DNA of 64,000 bases from CAYTWW01 sp043801855 (GTDB lineage Archaea; Nanobdellota; Nanobdellia; Woesearchaeales; GW2011-AR15), in contig JAZDLQ010000017.1 in NCBI GenBank assembly GCA_043801855.1, forward strand, positions 62,001 to 126,000, written 5' to 3'. The notes beneath the pieces are model-generated. The model worked only from the letters and a program-made list of their open reading frames with translations, was not told the origin of the DNA and searched no databases. Position 1 is the stretch's first letter. Every line of letters starts with the position of its first letter. This document shows positions 13,901-25,900 of this stretch, in pieces. The position numbers were made by a program, and so were the translations under genes.

Positions 13901-16900
13901 AAAAAACAGGCAATGACTCAATTTATGCAGGAGTTTATAATTCAACTGGGTCTTCGATGGCAACTCCATTTATTGTTGAGGGCAATTCATCCCAGAACTA
14001 CTTATTATTAGATGCAGTTGGAACATATTCAGTTCTTGGGTATGGCCTTTGCAATACAACTTTTGCAATCGCATACACAAATTCAAGCGGCTTGACAAAA
14101 CTTAAAACATACATGTATGATGGTACACCTTGGAATGGCATATGTGATTTTCAAGGCCCAAATATAACTCTTGACCGGCCTGTTAACAGCACAACAATTC
14201 TAACCAGAAGCTATGTAATTAATGCAAGTGTTAGGGACCAATCAAAAATTGCAAATGTTACTTTCTTATACAGGGAAAACCTAACAGCTGACTGGAATGT
14301 TGCATGTGTTGATTCTGATATATTAAATAATGTTTATGCAGAATGCAATTGGAACCTAAACGGCCTTCCTGAAACATATGAATACCAAGTAAGGGCATAT
14401 GCAACTGATATTGCAGGAAACATTGGCGTTAATGATACACATGGAAATATTTCAGTAATACTAGGGCTTCCTGTTATCCAAAGAATACAATGCCTTGAAA
14501 ATGCAGTATGGCAAGATTGCTCACTTCTTGCATATCAGGATGTGATTAAAGGTGTCAGAGTCAACTGCACTAGTGAAGAAGGAACAATTATTAATGCAAC
14601 TTTTAATTTGACAAATGTTCCTGACTCATCGACATATTTCTTTAATATCTCAACTGATTTTGAAAATGGCTACTGGGTGCATTATAAAAATATGACAATT
14701 AATGATTCAGGATTATTCTATATGTATGCAAAATGTATAGATAATTCTTCAGCATATAAGCAGGGATATTCAACATGGCTTGTTCCGTGGGGAAACTTAA
14801 CATCAACTCTTATCTCACCTAATGCAAATACTGATGTTGTTCAGAACCTGACATTCTTATTTACCAGTAGTGTTGCCTGCAGCGGCGGAGAATGCGGAAA
14901 TATAAATTCAACACTTGACCCTGATGTAAACTGGTGGAACCGCTCGTGGAATTACAGAAAAGAAATCTCAATTATAAATAACGCAAGCAGCAATGCAACC
15001 AATATTCCAGTATATATAAGAGTAAGCGCCGAATCTGCAATGAGGTATGATTACAATGACATAAGGTTTTTTGGGGCAGGATGTCTTGAGCAGGGACAGC
15101 TATTAAATTATGATCTTGAATACAATAGTTCAGGCTTCGCTGTATTCTGGGTAAGAGTTCCTGCCATTCTTCCTGGAAATAATACAATCTGTATGTATTA
15201 TGGAAATCCAAATGCAACATTGCAGGCTAATCCCCAAGTAGTGTGGAATATTTCTGAATATGGAATAGTCTATCACATGAATTTGACAGGCGATGATTCA
15301 ACATTAAATAACAGAGACAGGATATCAAATTACGGCGCCCCATCTGCTGATGACGGGACAATTGGCTATGGGATTGGCTTTGATGGAAATGACGGCTGGA
15401 ACCAGATAAATCTTGCATACTGGGAAATTGCTTGGAATAACAGGACACATGAGGTATTTTTTACAACAAGTTCAGATGTTAATTCAAGGCAGACAGTTTT
15501 TGCAGAAGGAGATACTGCAAACGGCGCCATGATGTATATTTTAAACGGCAATCTTTATTCAAGATGGTGGAGCGAGACAAACGGACTTGGAGGAGATGTG
15601 TTTTCTTATCCTATAACAGAAGGCACCCAGTATCATGCTGTTATGACTTATACAAACCCTGGAAACCACTCTTTTTATCTGAATGGCAGGCTTGTTATGT
15701 CAAACACCTCAACTGCAACAATTGCAGCGCATGGAGGTAATGGCGGTATTGGCTATACTGGTTCAAGTTCAAAAGATTATCATGACTTGTTAGGCAGCCA
15801 GGGAAATTATTTCAGGGGAACCATTCATGAGTTTAGGGTTATTAACTGGAATCACAATGTAACTTGGTTCAATACCTCTTATTTAACAACATTTGATAGC
15901 AGCAGATATGTATTTTATGGAGCAGAACAAATTCAAACAAAAGGAACAATTCCAATGGCTTATGGCTCAGTCCCATTCCATTCAATTACACAAAATCCAC
16001 TCTCATTAGATTACCTTGCATGCCTTACTGACATGAGACCAGGATCATCTTGCACTACAGACTGGACAGTTAATGCAACAGGGGATATTGATACAACTTG
16101 GGAATTTTATGTAATAGATGAGCCTGACACTTACTCTGGCCAGTATGCACCAGTTTATTCCAGCAGGATAAATATTACAATAGTTGATGTAATAAAGCCT
16201 AAAATTTCTGGACTGCAATGCCTTGAGAATAACTCTATTTGGACATCATGCTCAAATATACAATACATGGATAATGTGACCGCTGTTAGGGCAACATGCA
16301 GGTATGCTCTTTCTAATCCTGTTATGAATATGACTTTTAGAATGACTAATATTGAGGATAATACAACCTTTTTTGATTCTTATACAACAGATAACACATC
16401 AGGCTACTGGACACTTTATCTTCCAGGATATTACATACTTGATTCAGGAGCATTTAATATATACACTAGTTGCAGTGCTGATTCATATGGAGCAACAGGA
16501 TATTACAATGAAACATGGATTGTTCCATTTGGAAGGCTTTATGGCACATGGTATAATCCAACAGGAAACATAAATGTTACACAAAATAGTTTCTCTCCTT
16601 TTTCAGTCAATGTTGCATGCCTTGGTGGAGAATGCGGAAATGTCTCAGCAGCTCTTGATCCTCAGTCAGAGTATCCTATTGTTTATATGAATTTTGAGAA
16701 TCCTACTGATTTTGTTACAAGTGGAGGAACCTGCGGAACAGGGGCATTATGGTCTTGTGCAACAAGTGCTCCATGGGATTATTATGATAATTGCGTTGCA
16801 CCAAGCAACACTTATGGCATTTGCGCATCTCCTGATGCAAGCAGGGTTGCCGGCGGAAATGGCCTTGAATGCAGAGGCTGTGATTCTTTTGCAGGCAGCG

Positions 16901-19900
16901 GTGCAGGATTATTTATTAACCTAAATGGCACACTTTGCGGCGGATATGCATGCCAATCGTTAAATATCTCTTATTATCAGGTTGTATCAAATATGGATAT
17001 TGCAACTGAGGGAAGCGCTGTTTTTGTAAGCGACCTTGACGGAACATGGCGAACAGTATCGACTTGCTTAGACAATGATGCATACTGCGATTGCGAGTCG
17101 ATATTTGGCTGCTCGCTTGCAACAATGGGAAGATATGCGCAAAAAATAAATGTTGACATATGTCAGGTATCAGGGATTAACTGTTCAGAGCCATTGAACA
17201 TATATTTTACTTCAGCAAACGCAGTTGACCATGGAACTGGCGATTATTTTGGATGGGATAACGTAAACATAACAGGATACATAGCAAAAAATATTATCCC
17301 TTATGGATATGGAACGCCTTTTTATACAACAGATGAAAACCCAAGGCTGCCGCAAAGTATAGAATGCCTTCAAAATATGACAGCAGGAATGTCATGCATA
17401 ATTTCATGGCTTGTAAATGCAACAGGCAAGCTTGGCTCAATACATGAATTTTTTGGCTCATTTAATTCAACAACTTATCCATTTAATATAACAGTTAATC
17501 TAACAAGAAAAATCAATGTACAGATAAGCCAGAATTATGCGCCTACTGTTACTTTGATTGCAGTAACTCCAGCATCTCCATTAAATAGCTCAAACTTGTA
17601 TTGCAATGTTACAGTTAATGATGCAAATTATTTTGATACTTTATCTGTGAATGTAACTTGGTATAGAAATGATTCTTCTTTCAATTCTAGCTTAATAAAT
17701 GTCACACGATTAAACCAAACATTTATTTTCCTTAATGCGTCAGAAACAGATGTTGGCGAAACATGGCATTGCGGTGCTGTGCCTTATGATTTTTCGGATT
17801 ATGGAAATGAAATAAATTCTTCAAAAGTGACAATTCTCTTAAGCGCACCGCCAACTGTAACAGATATCCAATGCCGTGAGAACGGAGTATGGCAGTCTTG
17901 CAGTAATATTGGATTCAATGAAATACTGACTGGAGTTAGAGCCCACTGCCAGGATAGCGACGGATTTGTTATAAACACAACATTTAATTTTACTAATATT
18001 CAGGATGCCAGGCATTTTTTTTCAATCTATCAGGATGACAACAGTTCAGGGTATTTTGAAGTAAATAATGTCTACATAAACATTACAGATTCAGGATACT
18101 TTGACTTAAATGTCTCATGCAGAGATGATCAGGGAGTAATTGGAACAAATTATTCGTCATGGCTTGTGTCTTGGGGAAACTTAACAGTTAAGTGGCTTAG
18201 CCCAACATCAAGCATCAATATGACAAGATACACTTTTGGTGAGTTTTCGGCCAGGGTCAATTGCACAATAGGAGAGTGCGGAAATATCACAGCAACCTTA
18301 GATCCACTAAGGCCTTATGAAATTGCCTATCTTGATTTTGAGACACCAACTGACTTTAGGACATTTAACGGCGCATGCCCACTCGATGGAACTTATGTTT
18401 GTGCAAATTCAGACCCTTGGGATGATTTTTCAGCATGCAATGCGTCAGCTGGAACTTACGCTGTCTGCTCATCAACTGATGCTGATTCAGGAGGAGTTGG
18501 AACAAGAGGGCTTGAAGCGCGAGGAGTAGATAGGAATGATGCATCAGGAATCGGTGGATTCCATATCTATGTTGAGCCACTCTCATGCAACGGCTATGAA
18601 TGCCAAAAGATCAATGTAAGCTATTATCAGGCTGTTTTTGATATGGATAATGACAATGAAGGAAGTGCTGTTTTTGTCTCAGATAGTGACAGCATATTAC
18701 GAAACATTTCAACATGCATGAATGGAGACTCTTGTGAGCATCCTTCAGCGCTTTCATCTATTGGCACAGTTGCGCAGCTCATCAATAGGGACGTATGCGA
18801 AATTTCTGGTATCAATTGTTCAGAGAGGCTTGATATATTTTTTACATCATACAATAATTTGGGGCACTCAACAACAGATTATTTTTCATGGGATAAAATA
18901 AATGTAACTGGCTACGGTCAAAAAGGAGCGATACCTTACGAAAGCGGAACACCATTTTACACAACAGATTTTAATCCAAGATATCCTGATCAGATCTCAT
19001 GCCTTCTTAATATGAGCGCCGGGCAGATTTGCGATGTATCATGGGATGTCAATGCAACTGGTGAATTGAATTCAACACATGAAGTTTTTACTTATTTTAA
19101 TTCTACAGGCTACTTTAATTATATACCTTATGGAGAGACAGCGCATATCTATGTGACAATTAAGGCAACTGAGGCTCCTTTTGTGTATGGTGTTACTCTT
19201 TCACCATCTTATCCTTTGGATGCAACAGACCTTAACTGCAGCTTCACAATAAGCGATTCAAATTTCTTTGATATACTTAGTGCAAATGTCACATGGTATC
19301 TTAATGGAACAATTGCAGTTTCTGAAATTGTTAATGTAACATTAAACACCCAAAAATCAGTTATACTAACTTCAGATAATACTAATGTTGGAGATTTATG
19401 GCACTGTGGTGTAACTCCAAGTGACCAGGAGCAGACAGGGCTTGAGCGAAATTCAACACAAAGGGAGATTTATCTTTATCCACCACCTTCAGTTGAAAGG
19501 ATAGAATGCCAGATTAATGGAACATGGGAAGTTTGCAGTAATATACTATTCTTTGAAAACCTTACAGGTGTACGGGCAAATTGCAGCTCAACTTATCCTG
19601 TACTTAATGCAACATTTAATTTAACGAATGTTCCTGATTCAAATACTTTTTTTAATCAGATGACTGAAGTTGAGGAAAACAACTATTTTGTATATGATAA
19701 TGATGACATAAATATTACTGACTCAGGAGAATTTATGCTTTCAGCAATCTGCATTGATGAGCAAAACCAGCTTGCAAATGCATCAACTTATTTTATAATA
19801 CCCTGGGGTACTTTATCAGCAGCACTTGTATATCCAACAACAGATACAGGTGTTCAATACCTTGACTTTTTTGATTTTCAGGCAAGCGTTACATGCAGCA

Positions 19901-22900
19901 GTGGAGAATGTGGAAATGTTAATGCAACACTTGACCCATATGTTGCAAATGACTTTTATAATTTTTCAAGAGGGTTTAACACATCAATTTTTGGGTGGGT
20001 TATAGACAGCGATAATAACCCTCCTGAGTCGCTTCCAAATTATAGGACTGGGATTAGTTATGCAGCATCAGGCCTTATGAACCGCTCAGATGATACTAGA
20101 TATGCATTACCTGACCCAGGTGCCGGCGATTTTATTTCTCTTGAAGTAATAATTGACACAAACCAGGCAGCAGAAGACATATCAAAACTTGAGTTGAGAT
20201 TCGAAGGCCAGCCAGACCTTGCTGCAAATATTCTTATATATGCATGGAACATTATTGAAAATACATGGGATCTTATCGCTACACAGCCGTTTAGCGCTGA
20301 TGTTGACTCAGTCATGAGAGCTGCAATAACAACTGACTTCTCAAGCTATATAAATACAACAAAATCAACAAGATGGCTTGTGCTTAACGAACTGGCTGAC
20401 ACACTTATGAGAATAGATTATCTTGGGCTAAATGTTACATACACAGCATACAAAGGAATAGTTCCAACAATACCTGGCGCTCTTCCTTTTTACACAACAG
20501 CAATGAACCCAATGGATTACACTGGAAACTCATGCCTGGCAAACATGACTCTTGGAAACAGCTGCACAGTAACATGGCCAGTAAACGCAACTGGACCTGT
20601 TGGCTCAGTGCATGAGTTTTTTGCATATTTCAATGCAACAGATTATACTGCATATAGAAACATAAGTAAAGAAACATCAAGAATAGACATTACAATAGTT
20701 GATGCAAGCGGAGTTCCTCCTGTTGTTACATTAAATTCACCATCGCACCTATCAAGCTTGAATTACTCAGATGTTGCATTCAACTGCTCTGCAACTGATA
20801 ATATAGGTCTGAATAACCTTTCATTATCCGGAAATTTTTTTGGCGCTTTTTCCGAATATGAAAGTGTTATTATTTCAGGGACAAGCGCAACAGTTGTATT
20901 TAATCTAACGCTTGATGATGGAACCTATATATGGAACTGCATGGCAAAAGACTCGCAGGGAAACACTGACTGGGGTGATTCAAACTGGACAGTTACAGTA
21001 GACACAGTAGCTCCAGGAATCACAACTAATTATCCTCCAGAGGACTCAAACATTACTGATGACGATGTGGCGTTCAATTTTACAGTTTATGATGCACAGG
21101 ATTCGTTATTACTCTGCAACCTGACAGTTGATGGAACAGTTCAGGGATTGAATATACCTGCAACAAATAGTTCAAACACAGTTTATACAATTTATAATAT
21201 GGCGCTTGGCCAGCATTCATGGTCTTTATATTGCTTAGATAATGCAGGCAACTCAAATACTACTGAAGAATATTATTTTGAGATATTGGATACTCCGCCT
21301 GTAGTGACTCTAATTACTGCAAATAATTCTTATTACAACACAGCAGAAATTTATCTTGAGTATATTGCATTTGATAAGATAAATGTGCTAAAAGCTGAGC
21401 TATTAATAAATATGGCTATAAGCCAGTCTGTAGCTAATCCGCCTAATGGAATTATAAGCAGGTTTAACCTAACAGGGCTTACTGAAGGAATATATAACTG
21501 GACAGTTAACGCATCAGACATAAGTGATCTTTGGAACTACAGTTCTGAAAGAATATTTACAATTGATTTTACAAATCCTTACATTATCATTAATTCGCCT
21601 GATACGCCGCATTATTCAAATCTAAGCAGCGTTTCTGTAAACTTTTCAGCATATGACAATCTTGGAATTTCGCTTGCATGCAATATAACTGTCAATGGCG
21701 ATATAAGGCCAAATGGAATCAATATACAAAACGGCTCATTTGCAACACCAACATTGACAAACCTAACAGACGGAGATAATTATTGGAACGTGACTTGCTT
21801 TGACCTGGCCGGAAACTTCAATACAAGCGAGACAAGAAATATTATAGTGACTGAGCCTCCGTCAGTTGTATTAAATACGCCTGCTGACAACCATAGCCAG
21901 AATTCGGGTGAAATATCGCTTTATTATACACCAACAGATAATACTGGTTTTGAAAAATGCGACTTGTTCGTAAATGGAGTATTTAACCTGACAAATTCAA
22001 CAGGGATAATAAATGGCGCGCAGAATTATTTTGCTTTAGTAGATCTTTCAGAAGATACATATAACTGGAGCATAAACTGTACAGATACTTCAGGCTTATC
22101 TAATCACACAGAGGACCGCAATTTTATTATTGACTTTACACCGCCAACAATTACCCTTTACAATCCATTGCCAGAAGACATCTGGTATGGAAGGTATACA
22201 AATTTTTCATTTATAACTTCAGATAATGTTGATGCGGCTGTTACATGCAATATAACTGTTGACGGAATTGTAAAAGACCCTAATTTTATTGCATATCCAA
22301 TTGTATTTACAAATAGAAGCGTGAATGTTTCAAATGAAGGATTGCATTTCTGGAACGTTACCTGCGCTGATGATGCAGGCAATTCATACACTAGCGAGAC
22401 ATGGAACTATACTTCGCAAAACCCGCCAGAAGTTGAACTAATATTTCCGACAACCAATTATCTATATAACATAAGAAACCTGCTCTTATCATATATCCCA
22501 AGTGATGAAAGTCTTTCAAACGCAACCCTTATATTAAATGGCATCGGGAATAAGACAAACACAACATTACAAAGCGATGAGACAAATTACTTTGATTTAG
22601 ATAATGTCAATGACGGCATATATATCTGGACTGTGCTTGTAAGGGATACTTCAGGTCTATCAACTTCAGCTCCATCAAGGACTTTTACAGTTGATACAAC
22701 GCCTCCTACAGTAACTCTTAATGCGCCATATTCAACTCAGATTGTAGCATGGAACGAGTTTGCATTTAATTTTACGGCCACAGATAGCCTTGATTCAACC
22801 CTTGTATGCAATATCTCGCTTAACGGCGCATGGATTATTACTGATATTGCTGCGCAGAATGCAACAGATATTCTAACGTATTACAATTTGACAGATGGAA

Positions 22901-25900
22901 TATATAACTGGTCAGCAAAATGCGCAGATGATTCCAATAATACAAATATTGAGGAATATATCATATTCACTGTTGAAGCGCCTCCAAACGTTACGCTTGT
23001 ATCTCCACTGGATAATAACAGGACCAACCTAAATTCAGTTACATTTGAATATATCCCTTATGATGTTTTTGGGATCGATAGCTGCACATTAATAATTGAT
23101 GGCAACACAAACTCAACTGAACCCGTTATTATTAATAATAGCTTAAACACATTTGCTGTTCCGTATATTCATGAGGGCCTTCACAACTGGACTGTCTCAT
23201 GCGTTGATGCAAGCCCGGATTATAACTTATATTCTCCGCCTGTTTTTGAATTCAGAATAGATCAGTCAGGGCCGGCGATAATTCTTAATCGGCCGGGTGT
23301 TGATGAGACTTACAACCTAAACAATATTACTTTTAATTATACAGGAGTTGATACTGATGCAGTGATGCTTTATTGCAACATAACAGTTTCTGACCCATTT
23401 GGAGATAGGTTTAACATAACTAATGGGATGAGTGGCACTGACCAGACAATCATGATTGAGAACCTGTCTGATGGAGACCATTACTGGAATGTAACATGCG
23501 CCGATGATATGGGAAATGTTAACACTTCGCAAACCCAGAGATTTATCATCAACCAGCCGGATATGTATTTTGATAATTCAAGGATAAGCTTCAATAATAC
23601 AAATCCAAATCTTGGGGAAAACATTACGATAATTGCTAATGTCTCAAATATCGGAGGCCAGCCAGCAACAAATGTCCTTGTAAATTTCTATGATGGAAAT
23701 CCTTATACTGGCGGCACTTTTATAGGGAATGCAACAGGAGATATAGGAATAGATTCATCAACATTATTTAGGACAACTTGGGTAATAAATGAAGGATACC
23801 ATAATGTATTTGTTTTAGTTGATCCATTCCTAATAATTTCAGAGCTAAATGATTCAAACAATAATGGAACAATTGCAATATCAGTATTAATGTCAAATAT
23901 AACTTACCCGCAGAATGGGAGTTTCTCTAATGCATTGCAGCCAACATTTAATTTTACGCTGCAGGATTTTACAGGAGGAACTATTGATTATCAGGTAAGG
24001 GTTGATGGGATTGCAACTGCCTTGACAGGAACTGTAAACGATAACTCATCAAATTCAGTTAATGTGCCGATGGCAGCAGGACTTCATTATGTGCAGATAA
24101 GGGCAACAGATTCTTTAGGAAGGATAAAAGATTCAGCAAGGGTTTATATTACAGTTGATAGGATTGCTCCAATATTAAGCTATATTTATCCAACACCGAA
24201 CGATAATAATGTCACTGAAGCGACAAGTGTTACCATAAATGTATCACATACAGAAACTAACCCTGATACATTTTTACTATATTTTAATGGGGCACTTAAC
24301 TCAACAAAACAATACTCTGGCTCTTTTACTAATTACACTTTTGAAAACTTATCAGAAGGAGTGTATCAGTATTATGCCTGGGCAAACGATTCAGCAAGAA
24401 ATTCGCAGGTGCTTGCAACAAGGACATTTAGGGTTGACTTACTTCCTCCAGGAATTGTGCTACAAAGCCCTGATCAAGCATTCACTTGGACAGAATCAAA
24501 TGTAGTTGAATTCTATTATTTGGTAAACGACGCAAGCAGATACCTGAACTGCTCTTTAATTATTGGCGGAACTATTAATCAGACTGCTGTTAATGTAAAT
24601 TCAAACACAACAGCAAGCTTCACATATTATCTTCCAAACGGCAATTATCAATGGAATATTAATTGTACTGACCAGCTTGGAAGGACAAATGTTTCACAGA
24701 CACGTGACCTTACTGTGAGTGTTACAAATTTTGAATGGAGCACAATATTTTATGAAACATACACTAGCGACTGGACTGACACAGCATTTATTAATCTTGC
24801 AAACACAAGGGACTCCACAGAGAACAATGCTCAGATGTCAATTGGAAGCCAAAGCATGTATACTATGGCTAATGCAACATCACAATATATCGGCCAGAAC
24901 GGAGTGTTAATCCCAAAAGGAAGTACGATTAATTTTAGCGGTGTATTTGAAAGCAGCGGAAGAGACGGTTTTGTTACATGGAAAGTATATAGGACAAATT
25001 CAACAGGGAATTATCTTCTTGGCCAGAGCGGAAACGATGCTGATCTAAATACTGGGAATAATAGAATAAACCCGATAGACACAAAACTTACATTATCTGG
25101 CAGTTCAATTACTGCATCTGACATAATACTTAGCCCATTAGATAAACTAAGGCTGATAGTCAATGTATTTAATGATGATGCTTCTTTACTTCAGACATTT
25201 ATCCACTACTGGGATGATAGGTCAGAGAGCTTTGTAAACTTTTCACAGTTTATAACAATTGGCGAAATTTTAGTATCTATTTCAAAACCAACTGCTGATA
25301 TAATTATTAATCCAGATCAGTCATTTAATTTGTCCTGCATGGTCAACTGCACTTACGGCACTTGTGTCAATACAATGGTATATGCGCAACATAACCAGAC
25401 AGAAACATGGCAAAATATTGGGGCTGCTGGAAATATTGTTTTGAATGGCTCAACACCTAACCCTATCTCTGCAGGAAATGTGTCAGGATTAAAAGAGATT
25501 AATTTTACAATAAAAGGAGTAGTTGCTTCAGATAATTTTGTAAGATGCTACGCAGTATCATTGCAGTCTGATTCAGTTAGCGAAGAATCCAGAAAAATTA
25601 TTGTCAATGATACAACAGCGCCAGTTATTAGCCTTGTGTCTCCAATAAATAGGACATGGGTAAATTACACTAATGTTACTCTTACCTATTATATTGAGGA
25701 AAATTTTGCAGTATCTAACTGTTCAATATATATAGGCGACAATTATAATATGACAATAAATTCATCTGACTTAATCAACCATGGAAATAACAATGTCTCA
25801 ATTGATTTTGAACAAGGATACCATAATTGGACTGTTCAGTGCTTTGATTATGCAAACAATCTTGGCACATCTGCATCATACCTTTTAACAGTTGATACAA

